From an uncultured Synergistaceae bacterium (lineage in GTDB: Bacteria; Synergistota; Synergistia; Synergistales; Dethiosulfovibrionaceae), in contig CABTYW010000017.1 in NCBI GenBank assembly GCA_902489135.1, forward strand, positions 1 through 32,089: DNA of 32,089 nt. The letters run 5' to 3'. Of this stretch, positions 1 through 7,755 are shown in pieces (the first letter of the stretch is position 1; every line of letters starts with the position of its first letter). Position numbers and translations under genes: made by a program. Under the pieces are notes generated by a model that made no database searches, was not told the origin of the DNA, and worked only from the letters and a program-made list of their open reading frames with translations.

Positions 1-1
1 A

Positions 2-78
2 TGGCGGGGCTGAAGAGACTCGAACTCTCGACCTTCGGCGTGACAGGCCGACGCTCTAACCAACTGAGCTACAACCCC
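2..78 (-). tRNA. tRNA-Asp (anticodon GTC)
   Basis: Read on the minus strand this 77-base stretch folds into a full cloverleaf. The acceptor stem GGGGTTG pairs with CAGCCCC, the D arm has GCTC/GAGC, the anticodon stem TCGGC/GCCGA carries the loop CTGTCAC with anticodon GTC, and the T arm is GAGAG-TTCGAGT-CTCTT. The 3' CCA is encoded. GTC reads Asp codons. The gene ends one base from the window edge, so further tRNAs in the same transcript could lie outside the window. Confidence 0.97.
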
Positions 79-96
79 ATGAAGAACGCAAAAGGT

Positions 97-125
97 AATA
101 TATCAGAAATGTTCTTTTTTGTCAA
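97..125 (-). promoter_or_regulatory. Promoter of tRNA-Asp
   Basis: On the minus strand a perfect -35 box TTGACA (120-125) is followed after 17 bases by TATATT (97-102). The tRNA 5' end lies about 19 bases downstream of the -10 box. Strength and position fit a stable-RNA promoter. Confidence 0.8.
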
Positions 126-349
126 AGGAAATTTTTGAACCGGTCAAGGATGACCTGTGAGATTGCACTAGAGACGAGTCGGCAAAGTTGGTAGGAGGCT
201 GCCGCCCCCAAAAGTCCCGCGGTCAGAGGCGAAGAGCTGGAGTTTATGGACGGTGCGCCGCTTTTTTGAAATCTGCGGGAGAGCGGGAAGGCGCGGCGAA
301 TCAACGCGGTTTCGGGAACAAAAAAGTATGAAAGAGCCCCATGGAGAAA

Positions 350-376
350 GGCCGCACCTCGTGAAGAGGTGCGGCC
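350..376 (-). terminator. Hairpin, probable terminator downstream of the MATE gene
   Basis: A perfect 11-bp stem, GGCCGCACCTC with GAGGTGCGGCC around a 5-base loop, lies about 170 bases past the MATE stop codon. On the minus strand the stem is followed by a short T-rich stretch (TTTCT). The rest of 126-543 (about 400 bases) holds no gene that I can support. Direction is uncertain because the T tract is weak. Confidence 0.55.
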
Positions 377-543
377 TGTGTCGTCATTTTAACAGTTGGG
401 GATGAAACGCCCCGTGGCGAAGGGCCCGTCTCATATTGCGCACGGCGGAAGATTTTCCGTCAGCGCGCCGACGGCGACCGAAAAGCCGCAGGAAACCCTT
501 CTCTCAGGAAAAGTCTTCGTCCGTCTTTTCCCGCGGGGCCGTT

Positions 544-1938
544 TTATTTGTCGAAAGCGCTTTCTGCGCCCATATCCAGCGTTCCGTGATGCTCACCGTC
601 GAACAGCGTCCAATACCAGGCCAGAAGCAGGGCACCCAGCAGTCCGCCGCCGGCGTCGACCACGATAAAACTGCTCCATGCGCCGTCGAGCCCCATGAGC
701 TGAGGCATAAGCAACAACGCCGGAAGGAATAAAAGCCCCTGACGGCAGAAGTTGAGAAACAGGCTGATGCCGGGCTTGCCTATGGACAAAAAGGCGTTGG
801 ACGCGATAATTCCGGCCGCCGCGAAGGGCATTCCCAGGTAGCCGATGCGCATGGCGCGCACCGTCAGCTTCACCAGCGACTCTTTGCCGCCGGCAAAGGC
901 GACGACCATGGATCGGGTCCAAATTTCGGCGCACAGAAAGGACAGGATAAAATATCCCGTGCTGAGAATGATGGCGCTGATCACCGTTTTTTTGACGCGG
1001 TTGGAGTTCTGAGCCCCGTAATTGTAGCCCACAATGGGCTGCAGACCTTCGCCGATGCCGAAGACGGGAATATAGATTAAGTTGTCGAGGCAAAAGAAAA
1101 TTCCCATGGCGGAAATGGCCAGATCCCCGCCGTGCCGCCAGACAACATTGTTATACAGCGTCATACTCATGGCGTAGAAAAGCTCCATGAGAAAGGGAGA
1201 CGCTCCGATCAGCAGCATTTCCCTGACGATGTCACCGTCGGGATTGAGCGCCGGAGCGGAAATTTTCAAACGTCCTCGGCGCCCGAAATAGAACAGAGCC
1301 ACCCACAAAAAGGCGGCGAGCTGCGCCAGAGCCGTGCCCAGAGCGGCACCTTTTACGCCCATGGGGAAATGCACGATGAACAGCCAATCCAGAAAGACGT
1401 TCATGCCCGCACCGATGAACATGGTGCCCATGGCCCAGCGGGGAGAGCCTTCGGCGCGAATGAGATAGTTCAGGGAAAATCCCAGAAGATTGAAGGGAAG
1501 TCCCCAAAGGATAATGGACGTGTAAACGCGAGTGTGGGGCGCCAGACGGGCGGAAGCTCCCAGCGCTTTGACGAGACCGTCGAGGCATAGCATGCCGCAG
1601 GCCGTAATCAGGGCGGAGATGAGAGTGATCGTCGTCACCGCGCTGCCCACCGCGCGTTCGGCTTCGCGGCGGCGCCCTTCACCTAAAAAGCGCGAAAGCT
1701 GCGACGCACCGCCGACGCCCACCAGCGATCCCACGGCGATTACAAATACCGTCAGCGGATAAGTCAAACTCACGGCGCCCAAGGCGTCGGAGCCGATGTA
1801 CCGACCGATGAAAAGACGATCTACAATATTGTAAAGAGCGTTTGCCACAAGACCGAGAGTTGCCGGAACAGAATACTTCATAAGCAGACGGGCTACGGAG
1901 CCCTGACTCATGCTGGACATTGAGGAAGTCTGAGTCAT
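544..1938 (-). CDS. MATE family multidrug/Na+ antiporter
   Basis: This 464-residue polytopic membrane protein has about twelve hydrophobic segments in two similar halves, the usual MATE size and plan. The N-terminal stretch around residues 19-60 (VPATLGLVANALYNIVDRLF) is the conserved MATE start, followed by the typical GxGGAS pattern near residue 75. The second half contains GEGLQPIVGYNYGA, the MATE signature that resembles MepA/NorM-like proteins. Family members export cationic drugs or metabolites in exchange for Na+ or H+. The ATG at 1938 is supported by a GAGGT site nine bases upstream. It is a single gene with its own promoter. The substrate cannot be told from sequence. Confidence 0.93.
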   Translation of the reverse strand: MTQTSSMSSMSQGSVARLLMKYSVPATLGLVANALYNIVDRLFIGRYIGSDALGAVSLTYPLTVFVIAVGSLVGVGGASQLSRFLGEGRRREAERAVGSAVTTITLISALITACGMLCLDGLVKALGASARLAPHTRVYTSIILWGLPFNLLGFSLNYLIRAEGSPRWAMGTMFIGAGMNVFLDWLFIVHFPMGVKGAALGTALAQLAAFLWVALFYFGRRGRLKISAPALNPDGDIVREMLLIGASPFLMELFYAMSMTLYNNVVWRHGGDLAISAMGIFFCLDNLIYIPVFGIGEGLQPIVGYNYGAQNSNRVKKTVISAIILSTGYFILSFLCAEIWTRSMVVAFAGGKESLVKLTVRAMRIGYLGMPFAAAGIIASNAFLSIGKPGISLFLNFCRQGLLFLPALLLMPQLMGLDGAWSSFIVVDAGGGLLGALLLAWYWTLFDGEHHGTLDMGAESAFDK

Positions 1939-2059
1939 GAAAAATCGACCTCATTTCAGCGTCAAACCATTCAAGATAAGACAGATTTTTTTACATCACT
2001 TTTTTCCTTCTCGGGAGAGACTGGGGATTTCTCATGAAATCCCTGATGCGCATAAGTTC

Positions 2060-2087
2060 ATTATATGTGAAAAACGAGATAATTCAA
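2060..2087 (-). promoter_or_regulatory. Promoter of the MATE gene
   Basis: On the minus strand TTGAAT (2082-2087) and TATAAT (2060-2065) are separated by 16 bases. Transcription would begin near 2053, leaving a leader of about 115 bases. That leader contains a hairpin, GGGATTTC/GAAATCCC with loop TCAT, at 2024-2043. Confidence 0.7.
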
Positions 2088-2430
2088 AAGGGATAGCACG
2101 GAATAGCGCGGGATAGGCAAGGATAGGGCCGATTAGATGATAAAATTGCCGCTGAGTTGCACATTTGCGATGTTATGCCATGAGTTTGAACTGACGTTAA
2201 AGCAGCAGTACGAAGGCATTGTAACAAGAAATCGATATTGCATGCAATCTATCAAGCTCTTAAAATCTCGCATTTTCGATGCCAAAGGCCGCTTGCGTTT
2301 TCCATTTTTTTGAGAAAGTGATGACCTCCGGCAGCAAAAAACTTTCGGACAAAAAATTTCGGGCGAAAAAAGCCGAAGGCTCGCTTCAAAGGGAAAGCGG
2401 CCGATTTCGCGGCAAGGGGTATTCAGCTTC
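2088..2430. other. Gene-free stretch, AT-richer than its surroundings
   Basis: No credible gene is seen in these 340 bases. The stretch is visibly poorer in G and C than the neighbouring genes. A minus-strand open frame (2133-2432) has no ribosome binding site, a biased composition rich in Cys, Ser and Arg, and no recognisable domain. It may be a decayed remnant. Confidence 0.4.
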
Positions 2431-2473
2431 AAAAAAAGGAGGGGGGCGCGGGAGAATGTGTCTCCCGCGCCCC
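2431..2473 (-). terminator. Terminator of the arsR-thioredoxin-permease operon
   Basis: A 13-bp GC-rich perfect stem (2443-2455 with 2461-2473, loop ATGTG) lies 16 bases past the permease stop. On the minus strand it is followed by CCTCC and then seven T residues, a textbook intrinsic terminator. Confidence 0.9.
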
Positions 2474-2488
2474 GCCCTCCGCTGAAAT

Positions 2489-3487
2489 TTAGATGAAAAG
2501 ATAGCCGAAGGCGTTAAAGGCAAAACCGATGATGGCAATGCCCAGCGTGACCAGCGCCACAAAGAGCGTCAGCAGTTTCGGTTTGACGGCCTGCCGCAGC
2601 ATAATGATCGACGGCAGCGACAGCGCCGTGACGGACATCATGAAAGCCATGAGCGTCCCCAGCCCGGCGCCCTTGGCGTAGAGCGCCTCGGCAATGGGAA
2701 TGGTGCCGAAAATGTCGGCATACATGGGAATGCCGATGATCACGGCGGCAATGACGGCCAGAGGATTGTGAGTTCCCAGGGCGCGTTGCACCAATTGGTC
2801 GGGCAGCCAGTTGTGAATGGCGGCTCCGATGCCCACGCCCGCCAAAATGTAAGGAAAAACTTTTTTCAGCGTGAACAGCATCTGCCCTTTGGCATAAAGA
2901 AGGCGGTCGGCGGCCGACAGTTGGGGCGAATGGAGCTCCGGCGGGCGCATGGATCGGATAAAGGGCTCAATCTGATCTTCCATGTGAAGGGCGTCGATGA
3001 TCGTTCCTCCCGTCACGGCCAGAACGAGACCGATGACCACATAGGCCACGGCGATTTTCGCGCCGAAAATGCCCGTCAGAAGCACCAGAGAGCCCAGATC
3101 CACCAGCGGCGACGAGATGAGGAACGAAAAAGTCACTCCCGCCGGCAGTCCCGCGGAGGTGAAGCCGATGAACAGAGGGATGGACGAGCAGCTGCAAAAG
3201 GGCGTCACCGTGCCCAGCAGCGCGCTTGCCAGGTTGGCGGCGAAGCCGCCGATGCCTCCCAAAAGTTTTTTCGTCCTCTCGGGAGGAAAATAGCTCTGAA
3301 CGTAGGAAATGACGAAAATCAGCGTGGACAGCAGGATGACGATTTTTACGGTGTCAAAAAAGAAAAAGTGCAGGCTGCCGCCCAGCCGCGTCGAAATATC
3401 GACGCCCAGGGCCGTCAGCGCTTTCCCCGCCAGATCGTGGAGCCATTTCATGGATAGAATTTGCCGTTGAATGAAATCCCACATCAT
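2489..3487 (-). CDS. Permease of the UPF0718/ArsP-like family (COG0701)
   Basis: A 332-residue integral membrane protein with about eight hydrophobic segments. Residues 96-105 read TPFCSCSSIP, the signature of this permease family, with Cys98 and Cys100; a second conserved block, IGIPMYADIFGTIPIAEAL, lies in the C-terminal half. Family members include ArsP (methylarsenite/organoarsenical efflux) and related putative arsenite exporters; many relatives have no proven substrate. It is the last gene of a three-gene operon, starting nine bases after the thioredoxin-like gene, with two consecutive ATG codons and a GGGAG site. The ArsR sensor and CxxC partner suggest export of a thiol-reactive metal or metalloid. 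The exact substrate is inference. Confidence 0.88.
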   Translation of the reverse strand: MMWDFIQRQILSMKWLHDLAGKALTALGVDISTRLGGSLHFFFFDTVKIVILLSTLIFVISYVQSYFPPERTKKLLGGIGGFAANLASALLGTVTPFCSCSSIPLFIGFTSAGLPAGVTFSFLISSPLVDLGSLVLLTGIFGAKIAVAYVVIGLVLAVTGGTIIDALHMEDQIEPFIRSMRPPELHSPQLSAADRLLYAKGQMLFTLKKVFPYILAGVGIGAAIHNWLPDQLVQRALGTHNPLAVIAAVIIGIPMYADIFGTIPIAEALYAKGAGLGTLMAFMMSVTALSLPSIIMLRQAVKPKLLTLFVALVTLGIAIIGFAFNAFGYLFI

Positions 3488-3496
3488 TCCATCTCC

Positions 3497-3778
3497 CTAA
3501 AGGGTTGGAGGTACGGAGTTCTGCGGCTCCGCCGATGGAGCCTCGCGCGACAGCAGCCTGACCATCTGATCGACCGTGGGAACCTGTCCCGCGAGAATGA
3601 CCCTGCCGTCCACGGCCACGGCGGGAAGTCCCATGACGCCCATGGCCATAATCGCCTTCAAATCGCCGACGAACTCCACGGAAACGTGAAGTCCCGCTTT
3701 GGCCACGGCGTCTCTGACGACGTTTTCCGTCTGATGACAGCGTGAACAGCCCGTACCGAGAACCTGAACGACTTTCAT
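3497..3778 (-). CDS. Small thioredoxin-fold protein (redox-active disulfide protein 2 type)
   Basis: The 93-residue product begins MKVVQVLGTGCSRC, with the CxxC redox pair at Cys11 and Cys14, and fits the thioredoxin_3 family. These small proteins often sit beside COG0701 permeases and are thought to handle disulfide exchange or to pass thiol-bound metal; the exact partner here is unproven. An in-frame TTG six bases upstream could also start translation, but the GGGGGGA site stands six bases before the ATG and only about one base from the TTG, so I chose the ATG at 3778. It lies 21 bases after the arsR-like gene and nine bases before the permease. Confidence 0.88.
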   Translation of the reverse strand: MKVVQVLGTGCSRCHQTENVVRDAVAKAGLHVSVEFVGDLKAIMAMGVMGLPAVAVDGRVILAGQVPTVDQMVRLLSREAPSAEPQNSVPPTL

Positions 3779-3799
3779 TTTCAATCCCCCCGGATCATG

Positions 3800-4123
3800 T
3801 TATCTCTTGCAGCGGCAGGCCGACGCGCACTCTTCGTCGGACGAGCTTTCAAAGCCGATGACGCAGCGCAGAGCCCCTGAGAGGCAGGTGAGACGCAGCG
3901 CGTAGACCACGTTGACGCCGCGCTTTTCCGCCGTCAGAACGCCCCTTTGAACCATAAGAGCGAGGTGTTTGCTCACCGTTGTCCGATCGCTTTCGGGAAA
4001 TTGAACGGCGATTTCGCAGGCACACCTGGGCCCGTCGGCCAGCAAATCCACGATCTGAAGTCTCACGGGGTGAGCGATGGCTTTAAAGATGCCGACACAG
4101 CGATGGAGTTCATTGGAATTCAT
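3800..4123 (-). CDS. ArsR-family metal(loid)-responsive repressor
   Basis: The 107-residue product is a winged-helix protein of ArsR/SmtB type: FKAIAHPVRLQIVDLL near residues 13-28, then the recognition helix region DRTTVSKHLALM near 46-57. Cys34 and Cys36 in GPRCACEIA match the position of the CxC As(III)/Sb(III) site of classical ArsR (CVCDL). The C-terminus adds Cys99, Cys103 and Cys105, a second possible metal ligand set. The ATG at 4123 is preceded by AGAGGAA at good spacing; the upstream in-frame extension has none. It heads the operon with a thioredoxin-like protein and permease, so it presumably represses them until a soft metal or metalloid binds. Confidence 0.93.
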   Translation of the reverse strand: MNSNELHRCVGIFKAIAHPVRLQIVDLLADGPRCACEIAVQFPESDRTTVSKHLALMVQRGVLTAEKRGVNVVYALRLTCLSGALRCVIGFESSSDEECASACRCKR

Positions 4124-4156
4124 GATTTTTCCTCTTCGATGTGGCCTTAATGCCAC

Positions 4157-4202
4157 GTGATTGTTTTGTCACATATAATAACAGCTTCTGCAGTGAAGTC
4201 AA
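4157..4202 (-). promoter_or_regulatory. Promoter and candidate operator of the arsR operon
   Basis: On the minus strand TTGACT (4197-4202) and TATTAT (4175-4180) are 16 bases apart. Just downstream, across the expected start of transcription, lies the inverted repeat GTGA-N8-TCAC (4157-4172; core GTGATTGTTTTGTCAC on the plus strand). An ArsR-type repressor sitting there would block initiation. The promoter is well supported; the operator role is inference. Confidence 0.6.
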
Positions 4203-4816
4203 GGAAAATTTTCTTCAAAATTGGTGCACGCAAGCTTTGGCGGGAGCTGTGTCTTCGACGGGGAATTTCTTTGCTGAGGGTATCGATCAAGGCTTGCCCG
4301 ACGGAATAGCTGAAGCTTTATGAAGAAAAGCAGAGGCGCCTTCAGAAAATTTCTGAAAGTGCCTCTGTGTGTTCCTGCAACACATTCATTGTGCCTCAAA
4401 AGCCGGACGGGCTCATTATTATCGGGCTGCGATGGAAAGCGGCACGACGGTACCACAGGAGCCTCCGGCGCGCCGAAGCTTTTTTCACGGCGGGGGGGGG
4501 GCGACCGGCGGAGCTTCCGCGTGAGCTTTGAAAAAACATGGCGTTTTGACATTTTCGGGGCGATGGAGTGTAATAGGGACGATGAAAAAGCGAGTTTGGA
4601 GAAAGCGGCAAGAACGGCCGGTTTTTGCGTCGCAGCCTTGAGATCCGTCCCTTTTCGCAGGCCGGTCCGAAGGGGAACTTTTCAGCCCGGCCCGCGCGGT
4701 CTTTTTTCGGCGGCGAAAGGGGGCGCCTGCGGCGCTCGGGGAACTTTGGGAAGTCGTGGTTTTTATGGGCGAAAAAGCCGCCGATGCTGAAGAACATGAA
4801 AGGAGTTCCGAAGGAA
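4203..4816. other. Long gene-free interval between divergent units
   Basis: About 610 bases separate the arsR promoter from the DUF2157 start. Open frames here (for example plus 4320-4790 and minus 4396-4797) lack ribosome binding sites and domain-like composition. The interval holds an imperfect inverted repeat at 4332-4367 (arms with AGAGGC and TTCAGAAA) and a run of ten G at 4492-4501. I see no RNA gene. Confidence 0.5.
4332..4367. repeat. Imperfect inverted repeat / hairpin
   Basis: Arms AGAGGCGCCTTCAGAAA and TTTCTGAAAGTGCCTCT pair almost completely around an AT centre, giving a 36-base hairpin. On the minus strand it is followed by CTTTTCTT. It could be a terminator, but no gene reads into it from either side. 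Confidence 0.5.
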
Positions 4817-5953
4817 ATGGAACGTGGGATTTCAGTGAAATTTCTGAGATTTTTGCATCAGGAGCTGCCGGTGTGGCAGGCGAAGGGACTGGTTACGCCC
4901 CAGGCGGCTCTTGGAATACTGGACCTTTATTCGGTGCGCCGCCGCAGTTTTGCCCGGATTTTGCTGGATACGGGAGCGGCACTGCTGGGGCTGGCGGCCA
5001 TCAGCGTCGTGGCGGCCAATTGGATGACCATGCCGCGAGCGCTGCGCATGGGGCTTATCATCGGAATTTACAGTCTGACCCTGGTCGTCGCCTGTCTCAA
5101 CGAAAAAAGCGCCCCACAGCTCTCGCAGGCTTTGCGGCTGCTGGCGGCGATGATTTTCGGCGGCGGCATTTTTCTGGCAGCGCAGATGTATCATCAGGGC
5201 GGCCGATGGTTCACGGCTTTCGGATGGTGGGCGTTGGGATTGGGCCCCGCGGTGCTGATTTTTCGGGACAGCCGGCAGATGTATGTGCTTCAGGCTGCCG
5301 CGTTGATGTACCTTGGCGGCGACGGAGCTTTTTTTCTGGCGGAGGGCGGCGCGACACCCCCCATGTTTGGCCTTTTGCTTGTGACGCTGATCTGGGGGCT
5401 GTGGCTGCCGCAGCGGAAAAACCTTGGGATTTTCAATGTCAACGTTGCGCTGACGCTGCTTTTCATTTTCGTGAATTTTCTGCGCTGCTCCAATTTGGCC
5501 TCGGGGCTGCTGTCTTTCTTTGTCCTCGGTCTGGCGCTGCAAGTTTCGGGAGGCAAAGGCGGCGAAGGCTGGCGTGACACTTTGCCCGTCTGGGGAGCAC
5601 TTCTCACGGGGGGAGCGGGGTTGGCGCTGTCGGTACCCGAGGTATGGCGGGAGCTGAGTTTTTTATTGCCCCCGGACGACACCATGGCTCAGGGCGAAAG
5701 GGTGACGCGCTTTTTGGCCGCGGGTGCGGCGGCGCTTACCGCCTTTGTCATGAGCCTGCGGCTGTACCGCGGGGCACCTCTTGGCGGTGTGTTCATCGCT
5801 CTGTTGATCGCGCGTTATTTTCTGGATCATTTCTTCGGTTTTATGTCCAAAGCGGCGGTCTTTGCGGCGTTGGGGCTGCTGTGCCTGGTTGCCGGTCTGG
5901 AGTGGGAACGCCGAAGTCTTGAAAAAAGACGCAACGGAAACAAGGAGGCCTGA
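4817..5953 (+). CDS. DUF2157 polytopic membrane protein
   Basis: The 378-residue product starts with a short soluble segment (LHQELPVWQAKGLVTPQ) typical of DUF2157, followed by roughly ten hydrophobic segments from about residue 45 to the end. The family's function is unknown; it is commonly paired with DUF4401 and GDYXXLXY proteins. The ATG at 4817 lies at the MERGIS sequence, 11 bases after an AGGAG; longer in-frame starts back to 4625 encode arginine-rich sequence with no homology-like character. The gene is followed after three bases by the GDYXXLXY gene, so the two are co-translated. No promoter box is convincing upstream. Confidence 0.85.
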   Translation: MERGISVKFLRFLHQELPVWQAKGLVTPQAALGILDLYSVRRRSFARILLDTGAALLGLAAISVVAANWMTMPRALRMGLIIGIYSLTLVVACLNEKSAPQLSQALRLLAAMIFGGGIFLAAQMYHQGGRWFTAFGWWALGLGPAVLIFRDSRQMYVLQAAALMYLGGDGAFFLAEGGATPPMFGLLLVTLIWGLWLPQRKNLGIFNVNVALTLLFIFVNFLRCSNLASGLLSFFVLGLALQVSGGKGGEGWRDTLPVWGALLTGGAGLALSVPEVWRELSFLLPPDDTMAQGERVTRFLAAGAAALTAFVMSLRLYRGAPLGGVFIALLIARYFLDHFFGFMSKAAVFAALGLLCLVAGLEWERRSLEKRRNGNKEA

Positions 5954-5956
5954 GAC

Positions 5957-6508
5957 ATGAAACCGTGGAAGTATTTTGCCGCCGCCGCGATGCCGGTGCT
6001 CATTCTGCTGTCGCTGCCCCTGCGCCCCGCCTGCATCGTGCACTTCGGCACCACCGTGACGCTGGCCGTGCGCCCTGTGGATCCCCGCGATCTCTTTCGG
6101 GGCGATTATGTGGCGCTCAGTTTTGAAGCTGAAACTCTGCCGCTGGAGCTTTTCGACGTTCCTCGCGGCATGAGCGCTCATGCCCTGGCTTCGTCGAAAA
6201 AATGGTGGTACGTGGCGCTGGCGCCCGACGCTTCGGGGCTGTGGCGTCCTCGGAAAGTCTTTTCACGGCGCCCGGAGGGGGTCGCTCTCAAGGGCACGGT
6301 CAAATACGTCACTTCCTGCGACGAAGGCATGGAGGCCGTGCTGGACTACGGTTCGGGGATGAAACGCTTTTACGTGAAAGAGAACGGCGGACGGGCCTTT
6401 GAAGCTGCGGCACGGCAATCGGCGCTGCTGGCCGATGTGAAAGTCTGGCGAGGCGAGGCGGTCATCCAGTCGCTGCGCGTCGTCGGAGCCCCGACGAAGA
6501 GGCCCTGA
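5957..6508 (+). CDS. GDYXXLXY domain membrane-anchored protein
   Basis: The 183-residue product has one N-terminal hydrophobic segment (about residues 7-22), then an extracytoplasmic domain. The signature lies at residues 49-56 as GDYVALSF, so the final Tyr of GDYxxLxY is Phe here. The preceding PVDPRDLFR is also typical. The family's role is unknown, but it is regularly encoded next to DUF2157. GGAGG at 5944-5948 precedes the ATG at good spacing, and the gap to the previous stop is three bases. Confidence 0.88.
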   Translation: MKPWKYFAAAAMPVLILLSLPLRPACIVHFGTTVTLAVRPVDPRDLFRGDYVALSFEAETLPLELFDVPRGMSAHALASSKKWWYVALAPDASGLWRPRKVFSRRPEGVALKGTVKYVTSCDEGMEAVLDYGSGMKRFYVKENGGRAFEAAARQSALLADVKVWRGEAVIQSLRVVGAPTKRP

Positions 6509-6545
6509 GGCCGAAGGTCCTTCGCGTCGGCCGGAAAAATTTTTG
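6509..6545 (+). terminator. Possible terminator after the DUF2157/GDYXXLXY pair
   Basis: Immediately after the stop, GGCCG (6509-6513) can pair with CGGCC (6528-6532), with AAGG/CCTT inside, followed by GGAAAAATTTTTG. The stem is short and the T tract is preceded by A residues, so support is moderate. Confidence 0.45.
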
Positions 6546-6772
6546 CCCATGGCGTCGTCAACGCCGTCTTAAAAAGGGAAACGTCTCATTTGCCGTGCCA
6601 TCATCGGGGGCGGCGCCTTTTGACCGCCCCACTTTTGTGCCCATTGAACATGAAGGCACGGGATAAAACTGCCGGCGGCCGAGGCAATTCCCTCCGGGTG
6701 CGGCGAGTGCCAAACCACGAGTGCGGCGTTTCGGGGGCAAACTAAGCCTAGAAAGTTCAGCGCGTTTCGGTA

Positions 6773-6811
6773 CCATGAAGGCCGACGGAAGCGTTCCGTC
6801 GGCCTTCATGG
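6773..6811. repeat. 18-bp perfect hairpin between convergent units
   Basis: Arms CCATGAAGGCCGACGGAA and TTCCGTCGGCCTTCATGG enclose a GCG loop. It lies about 100 bases past the rnfB stop and 260 bases past the GDYXXLXY stop, so it could end both transcripts. Neither side has a T tract. Apart from this hairpin I see nothing in 6546-6908. Confidence 0.75.
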
Positions 6812-6908
6812 CGTTCTTCTGCGACGCCGGAGAGCGACGCCGTTTTCATTTAAGTCCCATGGGGGTTCCGGAAGAGCCGATGGGCATGTTTGGTCCCCAT
6901 AAAGAGTC

Positions 6909-7745
6909 TCAAGCCTGTGCCGGTGCGGACTGCCGAGCCGGCTGAGTCGCTTTTGCGGCGTTGTCGATGGCGTGAACGGGACATTTGGAAGCGCAGAGTC
7001 CGCAGTTGACGCAGCCGCTGGGGTCGATGACGGCCAAAGCCCCCTTCATGGAGATGGTCTGTTTGGGGCAGACTTTGACGCACAGCTGGCAGCCGATGCA
7101 TCCCACGGAGCAAACTTTGCGCACGAAGGCGCCCGCCATGGGATTGGAGCAGCCCACGTGCACCTTTTTGTCCTTAGGAACCATGGTGATGATGTTGCGG
7201 GGGCAGGTTTCGACGCAGGCCCGGCAGCCCACGCAGCGGTCGCGGTCCACCTTGGCGACGCCGTCGATCACGTGAATGGCGTCGAATTTGCAGGCCTTGA
7301 CGCAGGTGCCGAAGCCCATGCAGCCGAAAGAACAGGCCTCCGGTCCCCGTCCGGGGACGACGGAAGCGCTCTGGCAGTCGGTAATTCCCAGGTACACGCA
7401 GTCTTTGGACGTTTTGGCGGAAGACCCCTGACAGCGCACGAAGGCGACTTCGGCCGCAGTTTCGCCGGCAACGACGCCCATAATGGAGGCAATTTCTTTT
7501 GTGACCTCGGCGCCGCCCACGACGCAGAGATTGAGGGCGCACGCTCCGGCGGCGCAGGCTTCGGCGTAGTTGTCGCATCCGGGATAACCGCATCCGCCGC
7601 AGTTGGCGCCGGGAAGAACGGCACGGATCCGCGTTTGTCGCGGATCGACGGCAGCGGCGAATTTTTTAGAGGCGAAGCCCAGAAGGCATCCGAAGAGGAC
7701 GCCCAGGCCTCCCAGAACGATTACGGCAAAGAAAATTCCGTTCAT
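6909..7745 (-). CDS. rnfB: Rnf complex subunit B, multi-cluster ferredoxin-like protein
   Basis: The 278-residue protein has one N-terminal membrane anchor (about residues 3-25), then the RnfB Fe-S signature GANCGGCGYPGC near residues 46-57. The C-terminal half carries several 4Fe-4S motifs: CSFGCMGFGTCVKAC, CVGCRACVETCP, CSVGCIGCQLCVKVCP and CVNCGLCASKCP. This matches the long RnfB type of clostridia and related anaerobes. RnfB is the expected entry point for electrons from reduced ferredoxin on the cytoplasmic face. It is the last gene of rnfCDGEAB, ten bases after rnfA, with an ATG at 7745. The tail after the last cluster is short, Ala/Gln/Pro-rich and probably unstructured. Confidence 0.96.
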   Translation of the reverse strand: MNGIFFAVIVLGGLGVLFGCLLGFASKKFAAAVDPRQTRIRAVLPGANCGGCGYPGCDNYAEACAAGACALNLCVVGGAEVTKEIASIMGVVAGETAAEVAFVRCQGSSAKTSKDCVYLGITDCQSASVVPGRGPEACSFGCMGFGTCVKACKFDAIHVIDGVAKVDRDRCVGCRACVETCPRNIITMVPKDKKVHVGCSNPMAGAFVRKVCSVGCIGCQLCVKVCPKQTISMKGALAVIDPSGCVNCGLCASKCPVHAIDNAAKATQPARQSAPAQA

Positions 7746-7755
7746 GGAGAGTCAC

